From Anodontia alba (lineage: Eukaryota > Mollusca > Bivalvia > Lucinida > Lucinidae): DNA of 64,000 nucleotides. Positions 30,840 through 42,332 of this stretch are shown here, piece after piece. Numbering within the stretch: position 1 is the first letter of the stretch; every line of letters begins with the position of its first letter. Made by a program: the position numbers and the translations under genes. The DNA lies in NCBI GenBank assembly GCA_964016985.1, contig OZ024825.1, forward strand, positions 42,547,668 through 42,611,667, given 5' to 3'. The notes below the pieces were generated by a model. The model was not told the origin of the DNA, made no database searches, and saw only the letters and a list, made by a program, of their open reading frames with translations.

Positions 30840-32265
30840 ATAAACAAAAGCTTCATGCCTTATAATTTGTACCATAACGTACCCCATTTACTACATATAT
30901 CATGGGGTAACAGGGAATGAACAATGTGCAGACTTTAATTAATGATTTTAAAATGGTTATTTTATTGTTTCTAGCAGAGCTTCACTGTGGCTTGCATCAT
31001 ATGACTCAAGTATTTTGAGAAATGATACAGAATCTTGTGGTCATCTAACTTTTTCCCTAATTTTACAAAAATCAGATGATCAATAGTTAGGCTCTACAAA
31101 AGCTTAAACTCTGAATTTTTTTTCTATTTCACGGGTCATAACTTTTCAAGGGTTAATTTTTTATGGCAAGTTCAAGAAAAATACAAGAACTTTGGCCTGT
31201 CTTACCAATTTGATTCAAATCAGATAATAAATAATGACTTAAGTGTAGACACTATGTTAAAATTAGTGGTTTTTCATACTTTCAGTGGCCATAACTCTTA
31301 TATATGTTATATAGTATGGCGCGTTCAAGAGATGAAACCAGGTCTTTGGATTAATTCATACTTGGTGCAGTTTGATGAAATCAAATAATACTTGAAGACT
31401 TTACATACCAAGGCCCGGTTGTTCAAAGCGTCGTTAGCTTAACGAGCTCGTTAAGGGTCATTTCATTAACTGTTTTAGCGGATTCAATACACAATATTCT
31501 GATATTTTTTGCTGAAAAAATATGAGTAGCTTTTGCACTGCAAAAGCTACTCACATTTTTTCAGCAAAAAATTTCAGCATATTTGCGTATCACTCGATTA
31601 AAATTTTAACGAATCGTTAACTAACGACATCGTTAGCTTTGTACAACTGGGCCCAAGCTGGTACAAATAGGATAAGAAATAATGACTGGTGCACACATGT
31701 TACAGTTACTGATTTTTCACCATTTCAGGGGCCGTAACTCTTATATGTGTAATACAATATGGCTGTAGACTGGCTCCTGTCGTTTCTGTATTTTTTTTTT
31801 ATTATTATTTTTTCAATTTTTATTTATTTTAGTTATTTTTCTGAACATTATTTTTTCTCTCTCTTTAATCCCTATTTCTCCTGCTTATATCCACCTGTTC
31901 TGTAAACTCCTGATTACACACAGGCATGCTGTTAAGAGTCATATACCGCTATATACACAGCCAGCAGACGTCAGTAGTCAAAATTTTTCCTCCCTGAAGC
32001 CAGAGTTTAACAGATTATCTTTTCCACTAAAGGACATAACTGAATAAGTCATATACCAGATCTGTATACCTTTGAAAAGAAAAGAGAAATGATAGAAAAG
32101 TTAGTCTAGAGACAGACTAAATATGGCTGATATAAGAGCTCAAACTAGTTCTTTTGATAATCTAATATTGGTTCAGTTGGATAAAAATCAGATAGTGCAT
32201 GAAGGCTCTAGGGCCACTCAGGCTCAAAATCTTTGATTTTGTGCTTTTGTTTTTGAACAAGGGAG
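30840..32265. repeat. Degenerate tandem-like region with an inserted foldback element
   Basis: Strings such as TTTCAGTGGCCATAACTCTTATAT and TTTCAGGGGCCGTAACTCTTATAT, each followed by a GATAAGAAATAATGACT-type stretch, recur at about 31110, 31285 and 31720, suggesting an eroded tandem core like that at 20205-21832. No ORF. Confidence 0.45.
31411..31655. repeat. Foldback element, GGCCCGGTTGTTCAAAG ends
   Basis: GGCCCGGTTGTTCAAAGCGTCG faces CGTTAGCTTTGTACAACTGGGCC. Inner arms TGCTGAAAAAATATGAGTAGC and GCTACTCACATTTTTTCAGCA meet at TTTTGCACTGCAAAA. Confidence 0.85.
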
Positions 32266-32269
32266 GTAA

Positions 32270-32550
32270 CATCACGAAAACATACCTATATAATTTTGAC
32301 CCCCTTAAACCCCACTTTTATATAGTAAAACTGGGGTTTCCAGGGGTATACATTATTTTTGTTATTTCTGCTCAAAAACATAGATTGTGGGTACTCGTTA
32401 GAACCGTCTCGATGAGGCGGTTCTAAAGAGTACCCACAATCTAGGTTTTGAGCAGAAACATTAAAAATATCAGAACTTTTTATGTGAAAAATTGCCATTT
32501 TTTGGTGGTAAAAGTTTCAGTGTATTTGAATAGGCGTGTTTTCGTAATGA
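32270..32550. repeat. H1 foldback repeat
   Basis: ATCACGAAAACATACCTATA start, GAACCGTCTCGATGAGGCGGTTC centre, GGCGTGTTTTCGTAATGA end. Confidence 0.92.
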
Positions 32551-32554
32551 TTTC

Positions 32555-33106
32555 TAAACAAAAATAACTTGAAATTTTCAACAGCGACCTTTCAATTTCT
32601 TTTCAGTTTTTGATAGATAATAAAATATTCTATCATCTGAAGGAGTATACGAAAAAGTTAGATTTTAGAAATAGATTTTTGTTTTTTTAATTATTAGGTT
32701 CTGAATTATTTTTGTATATGTCTGCCGTGTTATATGGACCCGGTTAGGAGTCAAACGAACGCTATTTTTCCCTTGAATGTGATCAAATTGCTGATATTTC
32801 TGGTTTGCTATATTGAAATATGATCAAAGATGTGATATAAGCGTCAAACCCCAAAAAATTGCCAACTTTCTTTTTATCTGTGGCTTAATTAAAGGAAAAA
32901 CTTTGATTTTTTCATGTAATAGAATAATCGAAATTTGTGCACGTGGCCCTCTTTTTGGGGCGCTGCCGCAAAATTTTGCACAGCAACCTATACTTATTTT
33001 TTTTTTAATTATTTTCTTATTCGCCACAGGTCCAACTTTCAAATAAAATATATAAGAAAAAAAAAGTTAGATTTTTTTTTATTATTTTAAATCGACCTCT
33101 GACTTT
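32555..33106. other. No gene seen
   Basis: Facing open frames at 32813-33046 (+) and 32824-33042 (-) are short and unrecognised; I do not call them genes. Confidence 0.3.
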
Positions 33107-33192
33107 AGCACCACCTTAAAGCGAAGTCGATGCAACGTCATGATATATGACGTTAAAGCCAAGTTGTAGAAACGCCATGTGCCCGCCTGGAA
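33107..33192. repeat. H5-related repeat
   Basis: AGCACCACCTTAAAGCGAAGTC ... AACGCCATGTGCCCGCCTGG; one arm only. Confidence 0.5.
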
Positions 33193-33333
33193 GCCTTTGT
33201 TACATGTCAGGAACAAGTGCTGTCGTTGTAACGAGGGTTCATTGTACCTGAAAAGCCAGTTGTGGAGCTAAATGTCTCTTTTCAAGTAGCAGGTTTAATT
33301 TTACCGTTTTCACTAAAAACTACTACAGTCACT

Positions 33334-33678
33334 ACAGTCTACCCTCTTTATACCGACACTCGATACAACGACAAAATTCGTTATAATGACAATTTGAATG
33401 TCACGAAACCTTCGCTCAAGAGGTAACGGTTAATGAGAAATTATGCAAGAACACTGCATACAATCTTCAAGCAACATATGTTTTGGATATTTGTTAGAAT
33501 CGCCTCAGAGAGGCGATTCTAACAAATATCCAAAACATATGTTCTATGAGGAAATAAGAATAAACAAGGCCTTTCTTACATATTATTCTATCCATTAAGG
33601 ATTCTTTACAACAGCAAATTCATTATAATAGCAACAATTTTGGGAACAAATGCTGTCGATGTAACGAGGGTTCACTGT
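33334..33678. repeat. H7 foldback element, 'CTCTTTATACCGACACTCG' interior
   Basis: ACAGTCTACCCTCTTTATAC and GTAACGAGGGTTCACTGT ends; hairpin GGATATTTGTTAGAATCGCC and complement at about 33487-33531; ACATATGTTTTGG/CCAAAACATATGT arms. Confidence 0.85.
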
Positions 33679-33752
33679 ATCTTTCATGTAAAAGTTTAGG
33701 TTATATCCAAAAGAATAAAATTAGCCGGACCCAGCATTTCCTACAGGATTGC

Positions 33753-33919
33753 ATGTGCACCCAGCGAAGACTCAGCCAAGCCTACGCATCAGCACAGTCT
33801 GATCAGCAATTGCAGGGCGCTCTGTGGCTAGCCAAAAAATCCAGAGCGTCTTCGGGCGGACAGCGAAGACTCAGACTGCGCGGATGCGCAGGCTGATCAT
33901 CAGTCTTCGCTGGGCGTAA
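33753..33919. repeat. H4 foldback repeat, double
   Basis: GCACCCAGCGAAGACTCAGCC through GCGCTCTGTGGCTAGCC and ACAGCGAAGACTCAGACTGC to CAGTCTTCGCTGGGCG. Confidence 0.75.
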
Positions 33920-33924
33920 TACAA

Positions 33925-34645
33925 TCGTGTAGAAAATGTTGTTGCCCGGTTCAAATGTAAAGCAGAATTACAAACCTTATTCCACTACGCACGTGTATTC
34001 ATGCACTAAGGATTTAAACAAAAACACATTCCAATAACTGAAAGTGAAAGCAGGAAATAGTAATTCTTTGAAAACGGAAAACAAATTAGGCCAATATTTA
34101 TAAGTGTATGTGTACAATATATATCTGGACGAAAGTCGATAAATTTAGTTATTGAAAACGTCCCGAATGGAGATAGTTTCACGTTGATGAAGGGAAAAGC
34201 GCTCTTACCTCACGTTTTGATCGTTATGTTAGTAGAACATAAACTCGTCACGTTAAGTGTAGATGCAGTCGGAATTCAATCACTGGTTGTCTTCTTGGTC
34301 CCGATTTCGAATGTTTTTTTTTTTTTTTTTTTATTATTATTATTTTTATTTCTGTCTTAAGTGAACAACGTTTTTTTTTCCCTACAATCTTGTTTTTAGC
34401 AAATCCTGTCTAACCATTGTCTAAAAGGCATTGCTTTTATAGAAATGTTTATCTCAAAATAACTGACACAACATTTTTATGCAACAAATGCAAACATTCC
34501 ACAAATTTATCAGTCTAATGACGTCATAAATAATTGTAGGAAAACATCATTGTCCAAATTCCTGGAAAAATGTAAGAAAAAATCCGGTCCCGAGTAGGAA
34601 AAATTATTTCCTATCGGGATCTATAGTCTATAAATAAATAAAAAC
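33925..34645. other. No gene seen
   Basis: T-run at 34314-34332, otherwise nothing recognised. Confidence 0.3.
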
Positions 34646-35077
34646 GTTAAACTATAATACCCACCCATTATCGTGTCGCGGGCAGATAGCTCTGTCAAAC
34701 ATTGAAGAAATTTTCCCATTTAGCAATCCCAAACCAGATCTCTTTAATATCAATGCATGTACCAAGCTTGGTCAAAATCCCTTGACATTTACACAAGTTA
34801 TCGTCCGGAAACGAAAATATTAGCGTGTCTCGGGCAGATAACTCCGTGAATATTTAACGAAATTTGCCCATTAGCAATCCCAAACCAGATCTCCACAATA
34901 TCAATGCACACACCAAGTTTCATGAAAAATCCATTGATGTTTACTCGTTATCATTTGGAAACGAAACTAGTACGGACGAACGGACGGACGTTCGACTGAC
35001 GGACGGACGGACGGACAGACATATGGACATCCAAAGTGAAACCATAATAACCCGCCACTGTCCTGTGGCGGGGTATA
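34646..35077 (+). mobile_element. Pearl-like element, two-unit core
   Basis: Two units marked GTGTC(G/T)CGGGCAGATA at 34672 and 34827 and AGCAATCCCAAACCAGATCTC at about 34722 and 34875, about 155 bp apart. A GACGGACGGACGGACGGACA microsatellite (34978-35016) and a CCCGCCACTGTCCTGTGGCGGG hairpin follow. A one-unit relative is at 50310-50532. Confidence 0.75.
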
Positions 35078-35084
35078 AAAAGTC

Positions 35085-35140
35085 AGAAAAAAAAAAAAAA
35101 AAAAAAAAAAACAATTTTTTTTTTTTTTTTTTTTTTTTTA
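35085..35140. repeat. Poly(A)-poly(T) inverted tract
   Basis: A-run then CAA then T-run; can form a hairpin. Confidence 0.9.
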
Positions 35141-35150
35141 TATCGGGGCC

Positions 35151-35440
35151 AAGCAAGCACCCAGTGTCAATGGCTCGAGCATCTTTGGTCATGGAAATTT
35201 GTTCTAGACATTGGTTGTACGAGCCACAGAGGATTAATCTTAGCGCGATGCCTGGAGGAAATGGGAATAATTTAGGGGTAGCTTTTCAATCTTCTGGAAA
35301 ATAATGGTATGTTGAGTGTACTCATTAGAATCGCCTCGATGATGCGATTCTAATGAGTACACTTAACATACGTGTTCATAATGAAATAACGAAAACCCTT
35401 TAAAATATTCCTAAATATTTTTTTTCTTGAGAATTTCCTT
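35151..35440. repeat. H7 element, partial
   Basis: TCAATGGCTCGAGCATCTTTGG, hairpin GAGTGTACTCATTAGAATCG and complement at about 35315-35366, AAATATTTTTTTTCTTGAG. The ACAGT/ACTGT ends are lost. Confidence 0.65.
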
Positions 35441-35610
35441 GGGATTCAAAAAATAGTCATTAGTGTCCAAGTCATCTAAAGTTTTACTATTGTTTGCCAC
35501 GAAAGGGCAAAATATGTACCACTTAGTGGCTACAGGAAAATCTCGAAGCAGCAGAGCCACAAAAATTTATGCGGCGGTCGATCTGACGTAGATGCCTACT
35601 AGTTGACTAA

Positions 35611-35892
35611 TCATCACGAAAACACGCCTATATAATTTTGACCCCCTGAAACCCCACTTTTATATAGTAAAACTGGGGTTTACAGGGGTATAAATTATTT
35701 TTCTTATTTCTGCTCAAAACATAGATTGTGGGTACTCGTTAGAACCGCCTCGACGAGGCGGTTCTAACGAGTACCAACAATCTATGTTTTGAGCAGAAAT
35801 ATGAAAAATATCAGAGTTTTTATCTGAAAAATTTCAGATTTTTTTTCGAGGTGGAATTTTCTATATATTTGAATAGGTGTGTTTTCGTAATG
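35611..35892. repeat. H1 foldback repeat
   Basis: ATCACGAAAACACGCCTATA start, GAACCGCCTCGACGAGGCGGTTC centre, GGTGTGTTTTCGTAATG end. Confidence 0.92.
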
Positions 35893-36067
35893 GTAAATAA
35901 TTAGTAATAATACAGAGCAATAAAAATGGGTAATTTCCATAAAGTTAATATGTATTGTGCTTTCAAAATCATTGTCTCTTTTCTTTGTTTTTATTTTGTC
36001 TCGATAATATTTCACCACAGTACGAAATCAGTTTTCATGTCAGAAAATCGGAACTGTAGAGGACTAA

Positions 36068-36298
36068 TTAACCCATTTAAGCCTAGCATCGTATAAAAAG
36101 GAACATTGGCAAACAGTGTAGACCCCGATCAGACGCCGCAAAATGCGGCGTCTGATCAGGGTCTACACTGTTTGCATTTAATCCATGAATTTCTATAAAA
36201 CATGGTAATAATAAACACTAATCAGACACAACTTATAACGGCAATGGACCGGTCCAAAGAGTGAAGGTAGAAGAGTCCATTCGACATAAATGGGTTAA
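36068..36298. repeat. H2 full-length element (reference copy)
   Basis: 231 bp with 12-base inverted ends TTAACCCATTTA ... TAAATGGGTTAA. Hairpin GCAAACAGTGTAGACCCCGA with its complement, then TTTCTATAAAACATGGTAAT and CCGGTCCAAAGAGTGAAGG boxes. Confidence 0.88.
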
Positions 36299-36452
36299 TG
36301 TTTGTTTCTTTTGTCAAAAAGGCCACATCTTTGGCAAATCGACCGCCGCATACAGATTGATGTTCGTTCTCTCGCAATCTCAGAATTATCTGCAGCAACA
36401 AAGTGACATACATGTATACGTCCGCGGAATCCCAAACTATTTACGGACCGCA

Positions 36453-36653
36453 ACGTCAGAAAACGTACCTTCGGACATGTGCGCCCAGCGAAGATTCAGA
36501 TCAGCTTATGCATCCCCGTAGTCTGAGCTGAATCTTCAGTGGGTGCATTTTGGGTAGCCAAGGATGCAATGGTTCTTCATGCTGACAACTAAAACTCTGA
36601 TCATACTGCGTGGATGCGCAGGTTAATTTGAGTATTTGTTTGGCGCACATTCC
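36453..36653. repeat. H4 foldback repeat, double
   Basis: GTACCTTCGGACATGTGCGC, CAGCGAAGATTCAGATCAGC with GAGCTGAATCTTCAGTGGG, then TGGATGCGCAGGTTAATTTG. Confidence 0.75.
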
Positions 36654-36750
36654 AGAAGATATATATATATATCTTATGTATATATAGAACTGTGTTAAGC
36701 TTTCTATTGAAATTGTATAACGGAGTTCGGTCGCTGATTATGTAGCGAGA

Positions 36751-36939
36751 TTAACCTTTACCACTCGTTGGGCTAATTCAGCAGACGGAAAATTGGTGAT
36801 AATTTTGTTATTTTTCCCAGAAGACAGGATTTGACATTTCAAGCAAATTTCTCCATTGTCAATGTCAAAACCAGTTTTCTGGGAAAAAAATAAGAAAAAT
36901 ATTTCTGCTGAAAAATTTGCCCAGAGTGCTAGGCGTTAA
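36751..36939. repeat. H3 foldback repeat (full length)
   Basis: TTAACCTTTACCACTCGTTG start and CCCAGAGTGCTAGGCGTTAA end; CAGCAGACGGAAAATTGGTGA; AGAAGACAGGATTTGACATT with AATGTCAAAACCAGTTTTCTG. Confidence 0.8.
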
Positions 36940-37014
36940 TAGAGGTCAATATGAAACTGTCATTACAAGTAAGCAATACGCCGATCATTATTTACTACAA
37001 GTATTGGCTTTTAC

Positions 37015-37415
37015 CAAAAAAAAAAAAAAAAAAAAAAAAAGGTAGCGGTTAATTGCAAGTTCGCTTATGCCGCACATGATGGCTTATGTACCAAGATTCA
37101 TTGTCATAATCCAGTCAACCCTTAATATTGTACAAGCAGATCTAATGAATTTTGCTCTCCAGCTTTATTAGTTGTTTTTTCGATAGTAACCGCACATGAC
37201 AGCTTACACATAGTTGTGAGAAAAAACCGACAAACAAAACCAACCAACAAACAAACAAAACCAACAAACAAAAAAAAAAAAAAAAAAAAAAAAAAAAAGC
37301 AAAACAAACAAACCAAACAAAAAACAAAAACAACAACCCAGAAACTGAGATTTTAAAACCTTGCAGGAAAAAAGCATTATTGTTCATAAAAATAAGATAA
37401 CAAAAAAAAAAAAAA
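37015..37415. repeat. A-rich low-complexity tracts
   Basis: Poly(A) at about 37016-37040, CAAAC/AACC-rich sequence and poly(A) at 37265-37298 and 37400-37421. Minus-strand Phe-rich frames here are artefacts. Confidence 0.85.
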
Positions 37416-37421
37416 AAAAAT

Positions 37422-37838
37422 AGAAACATGACCTACTGTAGGAAGGGTGCAAGGAGAGAGAATGGTTAATCTTATTGTTAAAAAAGGTTTGTATATGTGT
37501 TATATGTAATTAACAGTTAAATAAAGTTTCAAAAAAAGGATTCATTGAACTAACTTAAATGACTGCAATTATTTTCCGAGGTTCGGTTCATTCCGACTGC
37601 CAAATGTACCTCTGACGCATACACAAATGACTTTGTTTCTTGACAGTTACTATTATCTTGTGAGTTTTTCAACATTTTGGCTATAGCGGATCACTAGATA
37701 GGGGAGACTTGTTCTAGTATTAGCTGATTCGACAATGGAATGCATTCACTTTAATATATACCAGTAAAGATACTTCTCAAAATCTGTGAACATATCAACA
37801 ACTAGAGGCCCATTGAGCCTCCTGAGTAAACGACAAGG
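37422..37838. other. No gene seen
   Basis: Unremarkable. Confidence 0.3.
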
Positions 37839-38092
37839 CATCACGAAAACATGCCTATATAATTTTGACCCCCTTGAACCCCACTTTTATATAGTAAAAC
37901 TGATTTACAGGGGTATACATTATTTTTCTTGTTTCTGCTCCAAAACATAGATTGTGGGTACTCGTTAGAACCACAATCTATGTTTTGAGCAGAAATATGA
38001 AAAATATCAGAAATTTTTATCTGAAAATTTCCATTTTTTGGTGGTAAAGTTTTCAGTATATTTGAATAGGTACATGTATGTTTTCGTAATGG
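37839..38092. repeat. H1 foldback repeat with deleted hairpin arm
   Basis: ATCACGAAAACATGCCTATA start and ATGTTTTCGTAATGG end are present, but the centre reads GGTACTCGTTAGAACCACAATC: the GCCTCG...GAGGC hairpin and following arm are gone. Confidence 0.88.
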
Positions 38093-38185
38093 ACTATAAA
38101 AGCTCAATTCAGCATTTTAGTCGTTCAGTTGCCTTGGCAAAAAGTATACATGGTTGAAGACTATTGATGAAACATTTCAAATAAA

Positions 38186-38320
38186 CGTTCCTATGGAACG
38201 GTATTTAGGTAAAAATTAAAATGTGAATGATGCATATTCTAATATGCGAATCTGGCATTGCATTTTGCAGTATTAGCGTCCCATTATGTAATGTACACTA
38301 CGTAGTTTGTATGATGCACA
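38186..38320 (+). repeat. Arm of a 135-bp inverted repeat, 2.1-kb spacing
   Basis: GGAACGGTATTTAGGTAAAA, GAATGATGCATATTCTAATATGCG and ATGTAATGTACACTACGTAG reappear inverted at 40452-40590. A diverged direct copy follows at about 38309-38460. Confidence 0.8.
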
Positions 38321-38639
38321 TTCTAATATGCGAGTCTGACATTGTATTTTGTAATTTTAACCTTTCATTATGGAGTGTCTAACGACAAATGTACACTATA
38401 TTTATATAACTTGTATTTTGCAGTTTGAACTATTCGACTATAAATATGCACTACGTAGCCATTTTTGTTTAATGTATTCCGGTTTGTATTTTGCTGTTTG
38501 AACCTTTCATCATGTAGGATTTAACTTGAACAATATGTTCTGACACGCATCGTGGTAAAGTCTCGAAGTCTGAATGCTATTTACCCTGTTCCAGTGCTAA
38601 AAATGCAAACTCTCAAATGCGGCATTCATTTAGAAAGTT

Positions 38640-39062
38640 TGGCACTAATCGTTTACGCTACCGTCGGCTGACCAAAGGGGTCAGCCTGTGAAAATATGGC
38701 TATTTTCACAGGTTGACCCCGTTTGACCCCATTCAAGAGTAGGGTTGAGGCTGGGGTGAATGAGATTCCTTTAGATCATAAAATCTTCCAGATCTCTTCA
38801 AGACCTTCAATTTGATACCAAACATGGCTATCTTTCGAGGTTGACCCCTAATGACCCCAATGGAGGTCATAGTCAGGCAGACCCCATTTAAGGTTGGGAT
38901 AGAGGCTGGGAGTGAATGAGTCCATTTAAGCCGTATTATGTTGCATTTTTTTTTCAAAACGACAATGAAGTCATAAAGACCTTCAATATGATACCAAAAA
39001 TGGCTACCTTTCGAGGTTGTTCTCTAATGACCCCATTTGGGGTCAGGGTCAGGTTGGTGTGG
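38640..39062. repeat. Imperfect tandem repeats with GGTCA/TGACC hairpin
   Basis: ACCAAACATGGCTATCTTTCG (38817) and ACCAAAAATGGCTACCTTTCG (38993) each lead into GAGGTTG...CTAATGACCCCA. A palindrome GGGGTCAGCCTGTGAAAAT lies at 38677-38720. Confidence 0.7.
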
Positions 39063-39247
39063 GTAGGGGCACACCCAAAGGCAAATAATTCCACATCCAC
39101 TTGGCTTGATAATCATTACTATTAAGTTTCATTGAAAATCACCCATATATGAGTACAGAGTATGCCATATTTAAATGCCTAAAAACACTAACCAAAAAAC
39201 TTAGTAAGGGAGAGCAACCATTCTTGTTTGTGACACACCTGCTTAAC

Positions 39248-39410
39248 CTTATACATTGTGGGTACTCGTTAGGCGATTCTATCAAGTACCCACAATCTAT
39301 GTTTTTGAGCAGAAACAAGAAAATCATATATACCCCTGTAAACCCCACTTTTACTATATAAAAGTGGGGTTTCAGAGGGTCAAATTTATATAGGCTTGTT
39401 TTCGTGATGT
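39248..39410. repeat. H1 foldback repeat, right half
   Basis: ACATTGTGGGTACTCGTTAGG centre (shortened) to GGCTTGTTTTCGTGATG end. Confidence 0.8.
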
Positions 39411-39545
39411 GTTACTGCTAATTGATTATGCTTAATGAACCATACTATTTCCTGGTCTACAGGCCGCCAATGTGTCTCTGGGAAGGCCTGTAGGGCTAAC
39501 CATCCTTGTGGCTAGCCACTATAATCCTCATTAAAAGTGTGTTGT

Positions 39546-39794
39546 ACGGGCCTCCGTGGCCTAGTGGATAAGAGCGCTGACTATTAATCACTAGGACTCT
39601 TACCTCTGTGGTTCGAGCCTAGCTCGGATCACGTGAGACGCCAAGTTCTGCAACGGAAGGTCAGGTGGTTTTTCTCCAGGTACTCCGGTTTTTGCCCACC
39701 TCTGATTAACGATTGGCTCGAAATAAGTGAAATAATCGGTAAACGCCCCCACCCCCACCCCACCCACAAAAAAAAAAAAAAAAAAAAAAAAAAA
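39546..39794 (+). mobile_element. tRNA-derived SINE, family S2, with poly(A) and TSD
   Basis: Head GGGCCTCCGTGGCCTAGTGG with box A TGGCCTAGTGG and box B GGTTCGAGCCT; body CCAGGTACTCCGGTTTTTGCC; poly(A) at 39768-39794. TGTGTTGT flanks both sides (39538-39545 and 39795-39802). Unlike S1 it has a poly(A) tail. Confidence 0.88.
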
Positions 39795-39944
39795 TGTGTT
39801 GTTACATGAATTGTTGTCTTGTATAATTTCCAGTTTTCAACACTTATCTGTCTTTATTGTAAACAATTAGCTGGGTGTATAGCTGCAAAATCTAACACTA
39901 GTAACATATGAAGAATTATTTGTCGTTGTTTGACGGCCGAAAAC

Positions 39945-40293
39945 CGATGGCTCGAACACCGATGGCTCGTTTACCATGGCTAATTCGAACTCATTTTTTA
40001 GTCCCTACTAAATTCTTCCGATCGCTCAAGAAAACAAATATTTAAGGAAATTTTCTTATTTTATCGTGAAATTGTATGTTGTGTGTACTCATTTGAATCG
40101 CCTCATCAAGGCGATTCTAATGAGTACACTCAACATACAATCACTGTGTAGAAAATCGAAAAACAAATCCCTAAATTATCGCTATTTGCTTCCTGAACTG
40201 GTGCCATGATTAACTCTCAGTGGCTCGAGCTACCCATGTCTCGAACGAATTTCCATGGTCCCAAAGATGTTCGAGCCATTGAGGTTCGACTGT
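39945..40293. repeat. H7 foldback element, 'CGATGGCTCGAAC' interior
   Basis: CCGATGGCTCGAACACCGATGG start, hairpin GTGTACTCATTTGAATCGCC with complement (40083-40130), GAGCCATTGAGGTTCGACTGT end. The left ACAGT end is degraded. Confidence 0.85.
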
Positions 40294-40451
40294 ATTATTA
40301 TTATTATTATTTGTGGCACTTAGCTTCACAACTGATTTCCAAAAAGTCGAGTATTCAAGCTTCATAATGTAATGATAAGAACGGAGTCCTGAGTGTGAAA
40401 TGCCAGGCAATAACTTGCACAGAAGGCTATGCAGATAAAATATTACGGAAA

Positions 40452-40590
40452 GAAAGGTTTAAACTGCATCATACAAGCTACGTAGTGTACATTACATAAT
40501 GGAACGTTAATATTGCAAAATGCAATACCAGATTAGCATATTAGAATGTGCATCATTCACATTTTAATTTTTAACTAAATACCGTTCCAT
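40452..40590 (-). repeat. Inverted partner of 38186-38320
   Basis: CTACGTAGTGTACATTACAT, GCATATTAGAATGTGCATCATTC and TTTTAACTAAATACCGTTCC match the other arm in reverse complement. Confidence 0.8.
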
Positions 40591-40599
40591 ACATTTCTC

Positions 40600-41068
40600 T
40601 CAACGTACTTGCAATGACCCTTGTTTTATTTGTACTGAAGTTTCACTGCCCATCGACATATTTTAGGTCATTTCGAGTGCAATCAGTTAACTTAACGGTG
40701 TTAAATAATGCACATAAAGAAAAGCTATGGTATGCTTCTGGAGAAATGAACACAATGCTAAATAATGTTCAATTGCATCCAAACCTATGGTTCGAGGGTA
40801 TGTGATTGAGTTGGCAGTACCAACCATGAAAGACGAGGAGTTTCTGATGCTGATACTGTATGTGTAGATCCATCGGCGGTTAGTGTACACAACCAGAAGT
40901 GATCTATCAGTACCTATTCACTCACACGTGATTTATGTTATGCTCTGCATGTGAAGAGATATATCTTGCTAGCTTGCAATGAATATGCACATCAAAATCT
41001 ACGGCACATTTGAAGTATTACCTTTTACTGAATATTTTGGCTATTTGGTACCAGCGAATATAGTGAGC
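40600..41068. other. No gene seen
   Basis: Short unrecognised frames on both strands; nothing supported. Confidence 0.3.
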
Positions 41069-41320
41069 CCACAAAAAAAAAAAAAAAAAAAAATTTTTTT
41101 TTTGGTCTTTTTTGTTTTTGTTTTTTTTTTGCTTTGTTTTTCGCCGTTTAGGCAGACCGAATGATGTGCAAGTAATTAGAACCCGTCTAAATGTCTCTTT
41201 AAGTATTAATCGCCTTTCCTGGTTTAGTCTTTATCATTTTTCAAATCTTTCAATAAAGAAGATTTATGAATTCTCGTACTTACTGAAGCATATTTTCATT
41301 TGAGGACGAAATTAACTGCT

Positions 41321-41510
41321 TCTAAAACTATAATTGTAATTTCCTGTTACAAATCTGGCTGCACGCTTTATTATGCTCTCCAGTTCCTCCTGACTACACC
41401 TTGGGGTCCTAAACCTAACTGCCTTACGCCAGGACTGGACGCACCAATCCTTTATAAGCTGCTCTTTTAATGTCTTGATGAAGTCTCGTACTTACTGAAG
41501 CATAATTTCA
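41321..41510 (-). pseudogene. LINE ORF2 C-terminal fragment
   Basis: Minus-strand frames read TLKEQLIKDWCVQSW, GLVRPVLA, GPQGVV and QEELESIIKRAARFVTGNY across a frameshift. The 'LVRPxLxY...VWDPxxxxxxxELExxQxRAARFVxxNY' string is typical of the region after the RT domain in many animal non-LTR elements. It is bracketed by 40-bp direct repeats (CTCGTACTTACTGAAGCATA at about 41274 and 41487). Confidence 0.65.
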
Positions 41511-41835
41511 TTTGAGGGCGAAATCGGTATGGGAGCGAACGATCTCGTTAATTGTATATCCGGAAAGAGGCCAAAATTGGATAATAAAACATTCTATTCT
41601 ATTCGTTATCAGATGCACGACTACAATGTCAACAGTCTCAGTACAGGTAGTTACTTCCGCTTAAGCTGCCCGTATTTGATGTGTGATTACCATAACTCCT
41701 ATATATGCGGCTCGCCAGGGTGACCCGCAATCACCAGAAAGTAGGCTCACCTTAATGAGGCTGAAAACCAGACTAATGGTCCATGTATATTCAGGAGGAT
41801 GCATTTTACATGTGTCCTCATTCCAGGTATAACAG

Positions 41836-42035
41836 TGCTCTTTAACAAATTTAGCAGACAGCAAATTAAAGATATTTTTCTATCTTTCTTCCAGACAATA
41901 GGATTTGACATTTCATGCACATTGTCTCCTAAGGAGACAATGTGCATGAAATGTCAAATCCTATTTTCCGGAAAAAAGAAAAAAAAATCAAAATGTCGTC
42001 TGCTGAAAATTTTACCCAGCATACTAAGCGATAAA
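41836..42035. repeat. H3 foldback repeat (best hairpin)
   Basis: AGGATTTGACATTTCATGCA, CATTGTCTCCTAAGGAGACAATG and TGCATGAAATGTCAAATCCT form an almost perfect stem; GTCGTCTGCTGAAAATTTTACCC follows. Confidence 0.88.
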
Positions 42036-42332
42036 ATATTTGGTCCGCCACCATAGAACTGGGCTGCGTGGGGATAGCGATGTTTGCCTTGCATCCCTGT
42101 ACCTAATGGCGGGCGCTAAAAGGCGCAAGGATCCAGGGCAAAACACTCGCGGGTAACTTGCACATTTTAACTCAGCCCAGGACTTCGTTAACAATACACT
42201 GTGAGTGTAAACAACGGCGGTTCATTACTTTTAAAAGTGCTCTCCGGCCGGGTAACATCCTTTTTTCAACCTCAACCCTACTCGCAGATCCCATCCCGGA
42301 CATCCAATCTCTGTTGCTATCATCGTATAGCC
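42036..42332. other. No gene seen
   Basis: Short ORFs only. Confidence 0.3.

Noticed and set aside
39546..39620. Functional tRNA gene
   Set aside because: Boxes A and B are present but the acceptor stem does not close, and a SINE body, poly(A) and target duplication follow.
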